Of a stretch of DNA of 64,000 bases, positions 34,461-46,986 are shown one piece after another. Source of the stretch: Basidiobolus meristosporus CBS 931.73 (Eukaryota; Basidiobolomycota; Basidiobolomycetes; Basidiobolales; Basidiobolaceae); the NCBI GenBank assembly GCA_002104905.1, contig MCFE01000355.1, positions 23,991-87,990 of the forward strand, read 5' to 3'. The position numbers and the translations under genes are program-made. The notes beneath the pieces were generated by a model. It did no database searches. It saw only the letters and a program-made list of their open reading frames with translations, and was not told the origin of the DNA. Each line of letters starts with the position of its first letter. Position 1 is the stretch's first letter.

Positions 34461-35530
34461 ATAAGCCTGAAGACAGGGCTCACCAATGGATTGTCAGCCT
34501 ATCTCACCTCACAATAGTATGCTGTATAAGCCTGGCAAATCCAAATATGCATTGAGACAGCTGCCATGGAAAAAATGACATAGATGCTCTATGGAACCAG
34601 GTGAGCCCAGTATTCTATCTACTAGTTAATGATGAATTGCTGCAGCTAGAGAAATGATGTGTTTTTCCCAATATCAGTCATGGTGGCTTTGAGGATTTAT
34701 TGCCACTTCTTGCCAAAAGCATGCTTGGATGGCACTTGCCATGTACTTGGTACAAATGAATAACTGTCATGCAGCTGGCAGCATATGACCCCAAGACTGT
34801 CCCAATACCAGCATGTGTCAACAGTTGCATGGCATTCACATCAGAAAAAGCCACCATTGTAAGGTTTTAACTTGTTGGGGCCCACTACCATAGGAGGAAC
34901 ATCACTCACTCTAGAGATATTCCAATATCACACTGTCTAAAGAAGCTCATGCAGTACCCCAAATATTGTGATGCTATAGAGCATCACACTTTGTATTAGT
35001 AAAGCAGAAACAATCCCATTATATTACATGAAAAACATTGCAAGCAACTAAGAAGCAAGGGCTATTTGAAGGTATGTATGACCTAGACTATGCATAGGCA
35101 CTTGATAAACCCTGAGTGAGTAATTACTCCATCAGCAAATCCTGCAAGATTGTGATTTTTATCATCCTGAATATGTTCTTGATCTTATGAGACCAGAGCA
35201 GAAATCCAATGGTAGTCTCATTGGCATCTTGGTCTAAATTGCTGATTCACCTGGATAGCTACATGTGTCCATAGCTGGATCACTAATGTTTCCACTGCCA
35301 CAGGATATCACTAAGTGGTCTTCATGTCAAAGTGCATATTTTTTTCTGCATTTGAGATACTCAAGCCATTGGCAAGAATGCTGGCTTTTCTGGGCACAAT
35401 GAACAGTACTGGTGTTAAATTTGTGAGATCCCATGAATTTACTTCAAAACCTGCACACATTATTATTATCCAAACACCTGCACAAAAAACATCATCTTCC
35501 CCCAGAGAAAGCATTCAGAGGTCTGCAGGC
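34461..35530 (+). pseudogene. tnp2-family transposase remnant, copy E
   Basis: Parallels copy A from about 8380 to 9230 on the plus strand: N-terminal block (GAGCCCAGTATTCTATCTACTAG), zinc-ribbon zone near 34800-34960, and the GFxGHNG region near 35380. It ends abruptly at about 35530. No frame longer than about 100 codons; the open pieces at 35311-35626 do not follow the family frame. Confidence 0.55.
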
Positions 35531-35639
35531 AATAAGCCATTGACCAGATTATTTACTCAATCAAAATCAGAGATATGTTCTAAAGACGGATTATTTGGAG
35601 TAAAATCTTCTCACCATTTGCATTAAATCCTTACAATAT

Positions 35640-36850
35640 ACAAGGGCTTTTTCTAGAGCACTGCTCTTGAAGAAGTGCTGTTACCATTTGCTGTGTGTGT
35701 TGTCACCTCAAATTTCCACAATAAAAATTGCAATAGGCTGTTACATTCTTGAAATTGTTGCTTTGTCAGACAGTGGGGTCTCTACTTAGCCTACAATGGA
35801 GAGCATTGAGGCTGTGGTAGACACACTGTCTTTCTCTGCAAACTCATCTACCTCACTGGAGTGTTGTGCAACTGGCTCCACTTCCTGCTCTTAAGAAAAT
35901 AGCAATTGTCTTCCTGGCAATTCTGCCTGTTCTGGACTTGTGGTGCTGATTGATGAGAGCTGCAGCTTTTCTCATGCTTCCCTGTGTCTGGCTTGTGTAG
36001 ACTTATTCATTTGCCTTTGACTTTCTTTGGCCTACTTGCTCCTTACCTGCACTCTTAGAGCAATCTGGCATTTGCTTACCACTAGTCTTGTGCTTTCAGC
36101 CCTGGTTTTTATGGGCTCCTGAGGAAGCCATGGGTTTTTATCACTACCAGGCCCTTTGCAACTACTTTGATTGAGTGCTGCTTAAGTGGAATTATGCTTT
36201 TCCTCCACAGGTTCTGCACTGGTGCATCTGCCACTGCATGCTTGCCATTTTCTGGTACTCTTTCAGCTACCTGGAATTTCTTGGCTGCTTGTTTAGAACT
36301 TTTGGCATTGTGTGTGATAGGCTTAGATGGGGCTGCTGACTTATAGCCATGACACCATTTTTTTGCCTTTCATAGCTTCTGCTATTCTTAAGATACTTAG
36401 ATAGTATACCAATACCAGCCCAACATCTCTTTGCTGGCTTGAATCCAGCATAATGCTTATGAAATAACACAAGTGCCTTTTGCTTGGCCTTAAATTCTTG
36501 ATGGTCTCATGGTATGCCAGCCTTAAGGTGATGACATGCTAGGCTGCTTATTACCTATTGAATACTAGCCTGCTCTTCATCATTGCACTCAATGGCATCA
36601 GAGATCTTCAATATTGTTTGATTTTTATGGATTAGTATAAACACTACATTTTGTCACTCCCATGCTGTGATAGGCTTTGCTGTAGACTTTATCTTTGGGC
36701 ACTGCTGATGTGCTTCAAAGAGTGTACAGTGTTTCTTTGCTGTAACATTAAGAAATGGCTCACTTTTTGGCTGTGACACTGTGCTACTTGAGCTCCTTTT
36801 TTGCAGCAAAGATACTGCTTTCTTTACCTGGGATATTGATTGCTCCACAC
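35640..36850 (-). pseudogene. tnp2-element accessory gene, best copy (copy B)
   Basis: The least damaged copy. Two open pieces, 36654-36848 and 36267-36470, lie in one frame separated by a few stops. They read MEQSISQVKKAVSLLQKR, then FHKHYAGFKPAKRCWAGIGI and SKYLKNSRSYERQKNGV. The 3' part (35640-36060) aligns with 1160-1640 and 45240-45650. The protein is basic with no membrane segment or known catalytic motif visible; I do not recognise it. Its position, divergent from tnp2, suggests it is the second gene of the transposon. Confidence 0.55.
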
Positions 36851-36879
36851 CTTGCCTGCATGAGTATTGACATATTGTA

Positions 36880-38690
36880 ACAAGCTTCTCAGCTGTGATG
36901 TATGCAGAAAGCTTAGGAAGTATTTTGAAGATCCAGCCAATGTCTTGCCATACAAGTCATATTTGAGCATTTATCCCTCTCTGCTGTATTAAAAGTCTGT
37001 TTCTGGCTACTTGACACTTGCATAACAACACCTAGCTGCTCTTATCACCTTGTGCAAACTGAGTCAGATGAGTTTGTGATGCCCTTTGGCCAATATTGCC
37101 CTCTGAATATGGCTTGCAGAGTGATAGCTATGAAGAAAAAGGCCCACTGATGGATTTTAACCTATCTCCCCTCAAAGCACTATCCTGCACAAGCCCAGTA
37201 CAATCTAAATATTCACTGAGACTACAACCCTGGAAAAAAATACAAAGGATACTCTTTGGGGCCATGTGAGTCCAGTAGTCCATATACTGGTCAATGATGG
37301 ATTATTGTGGCCACAGAAGAGTCATGTTTTCATCAACATTAGTACTGGGAGCTTTGATGATTCAGTGCTACTTCTTGCCCAAATCATTCCAGCATGCCAC
37401 CAACTGTGTACATGGTATAAATTATCAACTGTCTTGCCAGTAGCAACATATGACCCAGAGACCATGCCAATACTTGCATGTGTCAACAGTTGCATGTCAT
37501 TCACATCGGTTAATAACACCAATCCAAGGGGTCCAAATTGTAAGGGATCCACCACCATAAGTGGAAAGCATTGTTCATACTCCAGATATATTCCAGTAAC
37601 ACCCCATCTAAAGAAACTCATGCATTCCAATGAATGCAGTAAAGTAACACAGTATCTCTTGCAGTTACAGTTCTACTTAATTGATTGCAAGCTATGCAAA
37701 TATCTAAGAAGCAAAGGCTATTCAAGATAAGTATGCCCATACCTTTGCCATGGTGCTTGATGAATTCTCTTTAAATAAGCACTCTACCGGAATATTCTGC
37801 TGGCCCCTAATTCTCATCAACCTGAATCTGCCACCAATCTTACAGTATCATAGCAGAAATCCAATGGTAGTCTCTCTGTAATCTGGACCTACATTATTAT
37901 TCATCCTGGAGAGCTACCTATATCCATTGCTGGATGAATTTTGTATACTTCCAGATGTATACTGGTAAATTACTGTCAGGTCAGAGAGCATATTATTATC
38001 TGCATTGTAGATGCTGTTGCAATCTGCAAGAAGGAGGGTATTTGCAGACAAAGTAGATGGTTATGCTGTGAAATGTTGGAGATCCTGAGGATATACCCCA
38101 TTATTTACACACAGAGATATTATCAAACACCAACACTAATGACATCACTGCCCTGTAAGGAGAATAGACAAAAGATTGCAATCAATATTCAGACACAAAT
38201 GAGACAATTAGATGCAAGGGCTGGATGAGCTAGATATTTACTTCTTCAGGTGGTCTTCCAAAGCCATTTCTACAAAGAGTACATTGGAAGCATTGGGAGT
38301 TGTATGTTAACATTAAACAAATACTCATCTAAACATGAATCACCAATGACAACTTGGAGCATCTATAGATTCTATGCAAGGAGCTGGTGAGAGGATTTGA
38401 GTGGCTATACTAGATACATTAAGCTGAACATGTAGATCTCTGCTACCACTGCATACAACCACTACTCTATTTTGATTGGTGTGTGGAGAGTATTGGATCT
38501 TACTTGACCTTTTGGAAGTTTTTCATGGAGTGGATATGTATAGCAATTGTGAGACAAGTCATGTTGCTGGTACTGAGATATCCCAATCTCATCAAGAATT
38601 TTACTTTCATGTCTGCTATGGATGTGATGAGATTGATGTAAAAGTCTTGGAGATATTGGAACTGACTGCAAGGAACAAGTAGAATATGTA
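36880..38690 (+). pseudogene. tnp2-family transposase, copy B
   Basis: Copy without nested insertions. The open piece at 37266-37730 has HILVNDGLLW, CVNSCMSFTS, GKHCSYSRYIPVTPHLKK and CKLCKYLRSKGYS, matching copies A and D. The downstream C-terminal zone (about 38390-38660) corresponds to the YYKHKAE to SVMDVMSW segment of copy A but is frame-broken. It lies divergent from the accessory gene at 35640-36850. Confidence 0.7.
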
Positions 38691-39097
38691 GTGTTGACAG
38701 AATAATATATCAAATGTAAAAGTATTGTATATACTTCTATATAATCTGGGCATAACAGACAAGTGGAATGGTTTTAGAGAAGCCCTAAGAGCATATGTGC
38801 AAAGCTTAGGGCTGTTTGGACAACTTATATGATTTCATGTTTTGGATATCTGATCCTTATTGGAAATAATTTGGTCTCACAGTTAGATCTGATCCAGATC
38901 AGCCATCAGGATCTTACTACTTGACTGTGATAAGGCCAGCCACTTGGAATTGTTGACCCCCTACACAATCATATAATGAGATTGTAAGAGTGTTTTCCTG
39001 ACTTTACTGCTTAATAGAGTAAAAAGCTTCACAGTGTTTTAGCAGTTTTTTGACAAGAACTGCATGGCATTCCAACAGTCTTAATGTACTCTTGATT
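38690..39097. repeat. repeat tail shared with 56880-57110; tnp2 copy C 3' end
   Basis: Bases 38690-38840 match 56890-57060 in the same direction (AAAAGTATTG..., CATAACAGACAAGT, AGAGCATATGTGCAAAG). Bases 38890-39097 match the reverse complement of 57980-58240, that is, the far end of the tnp2 element, continuing copy C after Harbinger H2. Confidence 0.5.
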
Positions 39098-39475
39098 ATT
39101 AGACTTGTTCCATTGGATAGTGTCACATAGTGCCAGCCTGTTTATGGTGCCGGATCAATTGGGCACAGGTACCTGCCTAATGTAGAAGTATTTACATCAA
39201 GTAATCCTACATAAAGTGAGGGATAACTTATGCAATAAGGTAAGTAGGTGTGATGGTCAGCTGGCTAATGGTATTATGTTGATCAAGTAAGACAAATGTG
39301 ATCAAACTAAAATATTAGTAGTAGAAAGAGAGTCCATAGTGCCAGATTGGTCTGGCACTCTGCGGCACCATCTGGCACTATAATTTCTACAATGATGCCA
39401 GTGGTATGATACCGTTACTGGTAATTTTACTCAATCTTACTTATGTTGCTCAGAATAGTGCTTTCCTTGCTTTAT

Positions 39476-40360
39476 TTACTCTTCATAATGTTCCAGACAC
39501 ATTTCTCTCAGTGGATGTCTTCTTGTATGAACATACTGTGCATTAATAAGTATCTTAGCTATTTTACCTATTCTGCTGTTTTCTCCTATATATGACTTTC
39601 CTCTGTATTTACCTGCCAATATGCTGAATCTCTTCAGATATCCAAATGTGTGCTCTACCCTTATTTTGAAATGATTAAATATCTCATTGTAGAGCTTCTG
39701 ATTCCTGCTAAGCACACCATTCCTTGGCTTCCTATAAGCTGTAATACATCCTAATCTCTGACAATCCTCTCCTATATAGGCTAAGTCTGCCATACATTTC
39801 TCTCCTCTACTGAATTCAGGATGATTCTCTACCCAGAGTGCTTTGTCATGCCTACTTCCAGCAAATGGCCCACTAAACCAGATGATGTTACCCTCAATGT
39901 CAGACAGTGCTTGAAACTTCACACAGTGTGCCTTGTACTTGCCAGAATAAAAGTGCCTCTGCCCTCTAGAAGGTCTGTTAATCCTCACTGGGAAGGTATC
40001 CAAAATACTTCTGATATGGAACCTGTTGGTGAACACTCTGGGATATGGAAGTCTATTGCAGCTTCTGAACCTAGTATTCCAAGCTTGCTCTAAGTCATTC
40101 ATACCCTCTGCAAGGTGGTTCTCCATTGCTGTCAGCTGGGAATGAAAACTTCTAGGACTTTTGTTGCCATGGATGGTGGGATGAAACCTTGTAGGGCAAT
40201 AGTTCTTGTAATAGCTGAGAAGCTTAACAAGGGATCTCCTTGAGTAGATTGGGGTTGATGGTCCACAGTACTTGGAATAGATCTCCTCTAGTGTGTCAAA
40301 TGGAAGTCCAGTGGTAGTGATGGGATTGATGAGAAAAGACCATTCAGATGAGTAAGTCAT
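39476..40360 (-). CDS. PIF/Harbinger transposase (DDE_Tnp_4 type)
   Basis: 294 codons from the ATG at 40360, no interruption. Acidic residues corresponding to D121, D172, D192 and E236 of the H1 copy are all kept (DTFPVRINRP, GSRHDKALW, ADLAYIG, RVEHTFGYLKRF). Fifteen residue differences from H1 by my count, spread over the protein, none at those sites. It would act in the nucleus on the terminal repeats of H1, H2 and the MITEs. Because it is open and conserved, it may be functional, but it lacks an intact ORF2 partner in this window. Confidence 0.9.
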   Translation of the reverse strand: MTYSSEWSFLINPITTTGLPFDTLEEIYSKYCGPSTPIYSRRSLVKLLSYYKNYCPTRFHPTIHGNKSPRSFHSQLTAMENHLAEGMNDLEQAWNTRFRSCNRLPYPRVFTNRFHIRSILDTFPVRINRPSRGQRHFYSGKYKAHCVKFQALSDIEGNIIWFSGPFAGSRHDKALWVENHPEFSRGEKCMADLAYIGEDCQRLGCITAYRKPRNGVLSRNQKLYNEIFNHFKIRVEHTFGYLKRFSILAGKYRGKSYIGENSRIGKIAKILINAQYVHTRRHPLREMCLEHYEE

Positions 40361-40719
40361 ACTGAAATTGATGGATGATTGTATAAAGGCGGTTTGAATT
40401 GATTTGGTGCAATCCGCGTTATTTATCTGATTTTTAATACATTATGGTTAAATCTCCATCAATTGCCATGTATCCCATCATTATGTCGCAAAAATCATCT
40501 GCAAACAATGCCTTGGTACTTTTATTGATGCTTTCATCATAGGTCTATAATCAAATAGGAAATCTGCAATTGATGTGATCTGATTCATGTCAACGCAAGC
40601 CAAGATGCATAATGCATAATATATGGAAAATTCAACAATCACATTAGTTTTCATATATATTTCATATAAGACCAGGTTGATGCCAAAATACTGCTGTATA
40701 AGTATACAAATCCGTTGCT

Positions 40720-41982
40720 ATGGTCCCCATACCAAGCCTCAACTCATCTTTAGTACAACCCAGACAAAACCCATCCCCCAGCTCACAGGCGCGGTCTGGA
40801 CCGGAGAAGTCAATGCCAAATCTGTTCAAGTTCTTGCCAAATGATTTTAGTATGGCCTAAGTGTCTATGATGAGCCTTCATACAGATATTTGGGCACTAC
40901 TGATTAATCTAGCAGAACTAGATACCTCAGAGAGTCAACAAAGATGGAAGAATTTGAGTAGAAAGCTGTGGCATGAGTTCTACATCAAGATGCCAGCCAA
41001 TATATGTAAAAAGATATATAAAAAGACAAGTATTGAAATCAAGAATGAGCTGAGAGTGATAGGATTTAACAAAGAAGCCGTGCGGGAACAATTTTGCGCG
41101 CAATATGCACAGTACGGGCCGGACAGGTCTGTTTGTGCCTCAACTTTGGGAACCAAAGAGATGTTGAATGAGTTTTTGCCTCAAATGACTAATGTACTAC
41201 ATGATATATTAGTTGAGCTAAGTGGCTTCTGAGAGCAATATTCACAGGACTCATCCAGGCAACAGCTCCAAAGTATCAGACAGAGGGTAAGTGAATACCT
41301 TGAGGAATCAGATGGTGAGCTTCAGGAGGAAGAATACAGACAGCAAGCAACATTGTCCAGATTGTGCCAGCACACCTTGCTGGATTCCCTACCATCTCTT
41401 ACAACCACAGCGCACCGGCGCACGTCAGTCCAGACCATGCCAACACCCTTTACCAGAACGCCCCGCGTCAAGTCAACGTGCATTGAGTCAACGCACGTCA
41501 GGTCAACGCGCGCACTTCAGAGCAAAACTATAAGAACTTGCCTAACTGCTCATTTAGACACAAGTCCATTGGAGCGGACCAAGTTGTGTCAACATGTGGC
41601 ATCACATCAAACTCAGCCAAGGGCCATCTCAACGCGTCAAGGCACGCCTGCGCGTGCCGTTTTGCCTGACCATCAGCGAGTTACTTCTGGTGAACTGACT
41701 GATGATGACCAACATGAAGTGCCTCAACCACCGGAGCCCTTGGCAAGTACAAGAACGCATCAGCACGTGGCACTACAGGCCGGTTCAGTTGGTTCAGTTG
41801 GAGCAATTCAGCACGGCCAAGCTGCAGCATTGCACTCATCAACTAGGAGGCAAAATACTGACTACAAATACACAAGTAGCCAGGATGATAGTCAGCCAGG
41901 AAGTAGTATAGGTGTGCAAAGTGAGTCACTACCAAATGCTTCAGTAGTAATCCCTGTGAGAAAAAAACCCAGGAGAAGATGA
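40720..41982 (+). pseudogene. second Harbinger gene (ORF2), two in-frame stops
   Basis: From ATG 40720 the frame runs to 41982 (421 codons including stop), interrupted only by TAA at 40858-40860 and TGA at 41230-41232; H1 has sense codons at both places. Order: Ser/Pro/Gln-rich start, helical charged block around 40950-41060 (SRKLWHEFYIKMP), then a long Ser/Thr/Gln/Arg-rich tail with short repeats at 41460-41515, ending VRKKPRRR. No frameshift is seen. Function is inferred from position only. Confidence 0.75.
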
Positions 41983-42725
41983 TGCAATTGCTTTGAATTG
42001 CTCACATTGGTAATGATCCCAACAACCCTTTTTTTTTGCAATCCCAATCAAGCCATCGCAAATCAGTGATAATCAAATTTTTGATATATGTAATATCAAG
42101 GTTGTCTCACATTTGAGACAGAACCCCTATAAATAAACACCCTGCATATATATACATCATCTGTAATACCAGTGCAGCTATTGGATTTGTTTTGCACCTA
42201 CACAATTGCTTGCGTGCTAGCTATGACACCTTGTCCAATAACTAGGATCAGGGATTTACTTGCTCAATGGGCAAAATGGGATATTTGATGGCAAATCAGG
42301 TAGCTTTTTCAGTAGTCAATGAGCCAATTGGGGGCTGCCAGCTTCAGGATACTTTTGGACCAATTAACCACTGAGATACTGTCCAATTGGAGTGAGGGTA
42401 ACCAAAATGGTAAGTATCAGTTTAGTTTATAGTGTGATACACATTTATTTCCATTTACATTAAAGAAACATATCCAAATACCGGATTTTACCTGCCATTA
42501 TAGCGGTATCCAATTGTGCACATGATGCAAACATTACAAGTTGGCACGATCATCTGTGCCAACCTCATTGTGTCAGATTGTGCCATAGTGTGCAAGATTG
42601 TCCCGCATAGTGCAAAATTGTCCAAGAACAATCCTGCCTTCTGGTAGCTATAATATTGCGCCCAATTGTTCTTTACAACCGCAGATTGCGCCACGCACCC
42701 TGGCATAGTACAATGGAACAAGTCT

Positions 42726-43508
42726 ATATAATTAAGCAGACCTAGCTGGCCAATGCATCTGATTACCTTATATTGCAAGTAACATGACAATGCTCTGATG
42801 GCCTCATTGCAAACCTCTGCTGGCATCATAAAGCAGTATGGTACCCTACAGTAGGTTTTGTATAGTGCTCCATACCAATTTACCAAATAGTATTCTCTTC
42901 TTATACCTCCCCTTGGACCATTCATATGTTCCACTGCAGAATCACCCCTCTTTGTTTGCTTGACCTCTACTACCTTGGGTATTCCACATATAACCTGAAT
43001 CAAAAAGTACCATGGCCTCCTGCTTACAAGCATATGTTTGATTGCTGCCACTTCTGCCACATATACCTCCTGAATATTCTCACAATGGACTTTAGTACTT
43101 ATCCAATATATTCCTGCTCCTTGCTGAATTCTAGTCCCCCTTCTGGGTGTGCTCCTGATCTTGTATGTGTGAACCCCATATTCATTAGTGTAAAAGCTGG
43201 CCTATGACCCAGAGAAACCTGGCATGCTTTGGTAGGGTTATCCTAATAAAACTAGTTGCTTGTTGTACCCAAACCTGCACTGAATTGCTTAACTAATTAC
43301 CCATGCAATGGGGCTGCTTAACTTCTTAATACCAAAAACATAAATGATTCCATGTGCACATCTGTCCGCAGAATTTTCCATCCTATCCTGGTAGTCCTCC
43401 ATGTGCCAACTCATCATATCCATGATGGACTTGAAGGTAATATTCTTGATAAGATTGTGACACAGTAGTACCTGCAATTTGGCTTGTCATCCTATCTCCC
43501 AACATATT
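42726..43508 (-). pseudogene. tnp2-family transposase, copy C, C-terminal part
   Basis: The minus strand starts (43289-43477) with NLIKNITFKSIMDMMSWHMED, then the longest open tnp2 tail in the window, about 42723-43060 (VAEVAAIKHML, YYLVNWYGALYKTY, YCFMMPAEVCNEA). This tail shows what the decayed copies A, F and H encoded. It is truncated by H2 at 42725 and MITE M4 at 43509. Confidence 0.7.
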
Positions 43509-44242
43509 AGACTTGTTCTGTTGTATAGTGCCACATTGTGCCATGAGTGCCAAATGATGCTATAGTGTGCCAGAGAGGCCAAGTTAACCTATACTTGGCA
43601 ACAGAGAGTGAAACATAGCTCAGCATCTTCAAGCAAAGCAGACCCTGTGTTTCACCCATTGTCCAGGAGAAAATCCATTTTTTGACCTTTTTTTGTGGAT
43701 CACTGTAGTGCAGGATGTGTAAGTGCACAGGAGAACTGAAGATATACATCTGGTACTGAATACCCATGGCACTCTAAATCTAGCTCCTGTGGCTTGTAAC
43801 ATGTCACAAAAATGCATGGCACTATCTTGGTCCACTGGTACTATCTGCAACTATATTTAATTATTAGCCATAAAGTAAGATCTATTCAAAGCACTTATAG
43901 TGCCACATAGTACTAGCAGACTAAGATAGTGCCATGCATTTTTGTGACATGTTACAAGCCACAGGAGCTAGATTTAGAGTGCCATGGGTATTGAGTACCA
44001 GATGCATATCTTTGGTTCTCCTGTACTCTTACACATCCCACACAACTTTGATTTAAAAAAAAAGGTCAAAGAATGGATTTTCTCCAGAGCAATGGGTGAA
44101 ACACAGGGGCTGCTTTGCATGAAGATGCAGAGCTATGTTTCATACTCTGTGGCCAAGTATAGGCTCACTTGGCCTCCAGGGCACACTATGGCATCATTTG
44201 GCACTCATGGCTCAATGTGGCACTATCCAACGGAACAAGTTT
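43509..44242. mobile_element. foldback MITE M4
   Basis: 734 bp, left AGACTTGTTCTGTTG, right CAACGGAACAAGTTT (one change from the family end), flanked by ATT at 43506-43508 and 44243-44245. Arms pair across a centre near 43875. Removing it rejoins tnp2 codons that are continuous in copy A at 9845-9880. Confidence 0.92.
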
Positions 44243-45235
44243 ATTTCCTCCATAGGAAACTCCCAAAATGTGAAGCAAGAACCAATGTTTTCCACACACC
44301 AAGCAAGATGTAGTAGAAAATGGATACAGTGGCAAAGGATATCTAAGCAATCAGTTTCATGCTTGTAGTATAGCTGCTCAAATCTTGTCTCACACTCCAT
44401 GCATAAAAGCTGAAGAGGCATCAAGCTGGCAATGGTGATTAGCCTCTGGATAATTATTTTTAACATAACAATAAAAGACTCCAAATGCATCTAATATACA
44501 CTGGGTAGAAATGGCTTCAGAAGGCCACTTGAAAAAATGCATTTCCAATTCATCCAGTCCTTACATTGGTAATGCTGTATATGTGTGTGAATATTGATTG
44601 GATCCTGTGAGACAACTTTGGGTAGCAGATACTCTGTAAGATCTTACTGATTCTTTAAAATTTCCTTTGTATCTTGAAGGGCTTGTTGCACCAGAGGTAC
44701 CCCATCTACAACTAGGTCAATAGTATTGAAATATTGCTGCAAAGCAAAGGCATATCTCTCAGTGGAAAGCTTTTGCTCCCACCAATATCCTGTATCCTAA
44801 GTATCTCTGGCTTCTAACTCATTTCATAGTCCAGCTGATGGCTTAGAGCTTGCTAACTATGCTGCAATTGCATGCTGACTGCAGTACATTCCCTCTATGG
44901 GAGGATGTTATTTTTAGGGCTTGTGTATAGATGATAATAAAATGTGCAAGTTATGGAGTAAGTCACATTGAGCTCACACACTTAACATTAATACCATCCA
45001 TTGTGTCCAGGAAAGCTGGTTATCTTGCTGATGGCTGGTGTATCTCCAATGCATATCATAGTATGTGCTATGAGATGATGGGCATTTACTGTTTTCCCAC
45101 TGTTAAGCATACAAAATTCATGTTGGATTGCAATTTAGGCCCAGACACCAGTGTGACTACCATCTGGTTTATGCTCTGATTCTGTAAGATAGGTGGCAGA
45201 TTCAGGTTGATGGGAATTGGTGGCCAGCAGAATTT
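44243..45235 (-). pseudogene. tnp2-family transposase, copy C, middle part
   Basis: Minus strand, upstream of M4. The open piece at about 44250-44490 shows LQLLCMECETRFEQLYYKHETD and CIHFLLHL, the same C-terminal landmark as copy A. Further upstream (44500-45180) the match to copy A 9000-9540 continues without a useful frame. Confidence 0.65.
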
Positions 45236-45239
45236 ACTG

Positions 45240-45916
45240 GTAGAATACTTACCTACCCTACTGCTTTATGCCACTGTTCAGTCATTGGTTCCCATACATC
45301 CTGGACTTTAGCTGGTGCTTCAAGGTCTAGCACCTAATCTGCCAGTCTTTGCAACAAATTCTTGCAGTAACTAAGTGTGTTTTCTTGAGTACTGGACTTG
45401 AAGAAGTGCTGCAACCTCTTGAAGTGCCTAGTAATATTTCAAAATTCCACTAAAGGCATTGTGATAACCTTTTGAGTCTTTGACATAGCAACTTTGTCTG
45501 TCAGTGGGATCTCCATTCTGTCAACCATAAAGGACATGGAGGCTGTGGTAGACAAAATTCATTCTCTGCAAACTCATCTACCTCACTGGAGTGTAGCTCA
45601 ACTGGCTGCACTTCCAACTCTTATGAAAACAGCTATCTTCTTGTTGATAATCTTCTTGGATATGCTGAGATTCAGTCTGTTCCAGGCTTACACTATTAAT
45701 TGCCAAGAACTGCAGCTTTTTTCTTACGCATCCCTGTCCCAAGCTTGGGTGGACATTTCCCCGTTACCTTTTCCTCTATCCCTGGTAGGTCTTGCACTGC
45801 TACTTTCTCTGGGTGCTTCTTGTATTGGACTATGTTTTCTCCTTGATAAATGCTGCTCTGATGCATCTGTTTTGGCCTACTTGTCCCCTGCTGGCCCTCT
45901 GCAGGAAACCTGACGC
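45240..45916 (-). pseudogene. tnp2-element accessory gene remnant, 3' part
   Basis: Aligned with 1160-1860. A minus frame at 45696-45938 reads RPKQMHQSSIYQGEN and KYKKHPEKVAVQDLP-like text in a lysine-rich context. It is joined to tnp2 copy C at 45235-45240 in an order not found in copies A or B, so this junction is a rearrangement. It continues past the solo LTR at 46987. Confidence 0.45.
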
Positions 45917-46986
45917 TGTAGTGGGGTGACAGTGACACCCACTGACAGATGTGCTCATTCCCTTATTTTCTACTTCCCTATATCTCTACTACACTTATTT
46001 AGTTTTATCCCATTTGTCTTACCCAATCAGTACTATCCCATAAGCCAGTTGACTATCACACCTGCTTACCTTATTGCATACGTTACCCCTCACTTTATGT
46101 AATATTACTAGCTATAAGTGTTTCTATATTAGGCAAGTACCCACGCCAGTACCTGTGACACATGAACAACCTGTGTCACCATCCCTACCATTTCCATACT
46201 ACATATGGTATCCCTATGTTACACAGGCTTCAGAATACTGATTTCTGATTGGTTGGATGTGTTGTGCCTCTTAGAACCTTCCGGCACCTACTTAGTACAT
46301 TCTTAGGTCATTCTGATGTCATTAAGATTTCTATTGATATCCTGAACCTTCTGGAACACCTTGATTAGTAATCACTTAGCCAGTAAGAAAAGTATATAAG
46401 GGAGGCTATCCCTCAACAATAAATCATCATCCCTTTTATCAATATACCAACTTGTTGATTAGTGTGATCACTGCTACCTGCTGCTACCTGAACTTCTAAC
46501 CCTAGACCACAGGACACTCCCAGGAAACCGCGCTGACAGCCAACTGACCTTGGAAGCACTACTTGTGAGGAATACTCAGAGTAGGTATCTTTTATTATAT
46601 TTGATTCTTTCCCAAGTTTGTTCTTGTATAGGCAAAGATACTTTTCTGTCTTTGTAACTTTTGACCACAGCTGCATTCTTATCAAGTCCCTGCTGGTGGA
46701 GTCTACAGTTGTTTTGACTTTGGAAGCTTTAGTACATTGTCATCTCAAAGGACGCTGAACCCGGCACATACTTTTGTTAAGACGCCAACTAAGTTGGGGA
46801 TTGCAGCTCAATAGTTTTCCCTTGACAAGCTTGTGGCCTTATTCCCCTTCACATTAGATTAGAGACAGAACCCAAGTATTCCTAGCAATCTTTTGCCAGA
46901 GGTTATTGCACCCAGTGAACACCCCGCACACAAAACACTTGAGAAGTGTTGGATGTATCTCTCCCTTGTACTTATACACCACCACA
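45917..46986 (+). mobile_element. solo LTR, family LTR-G
   Basis: 1070 bp, TGTAGTGGGGTGA to CACCACCACA, flanked by ACGC at 45913-45916 and 46987-46990 (perfect 4-bp duplication). Nearly the same length and sequence as 7141-8209. It is inserted in the accessory-gene remnant; flanks align with 1850-1890. Confidence 0.92.

Larger units (their letters stand above)
39101..42725 (-). mobile_element. PIF/Harbinger DNA transposon H2
   Basis: 3625 bp, ends AGACTTGTTCCATTGG and CAATGGAACAAGTCT. The left flank is ATT (39098-39100); the right flank reads ATA, so the duplication is imperfect. The layout is that of H1 in inverted orientation: transposase on the minus strand, ORF2 on the plus strand, transcribed divergently from about 40370-40700. 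It is inserted in tnp2 copy C, whose halves align across it (GGCCAGCTAGGTC... with 11470-11560). Confidence 0.88.

Noticed and set aside
45494-45913. 139-codon plus-strand frame with hydrophobic stretch, possible membrane protein
   Set aside because: It lies antisense to the accessory-gene remnant; the other copies have stops in this frame.
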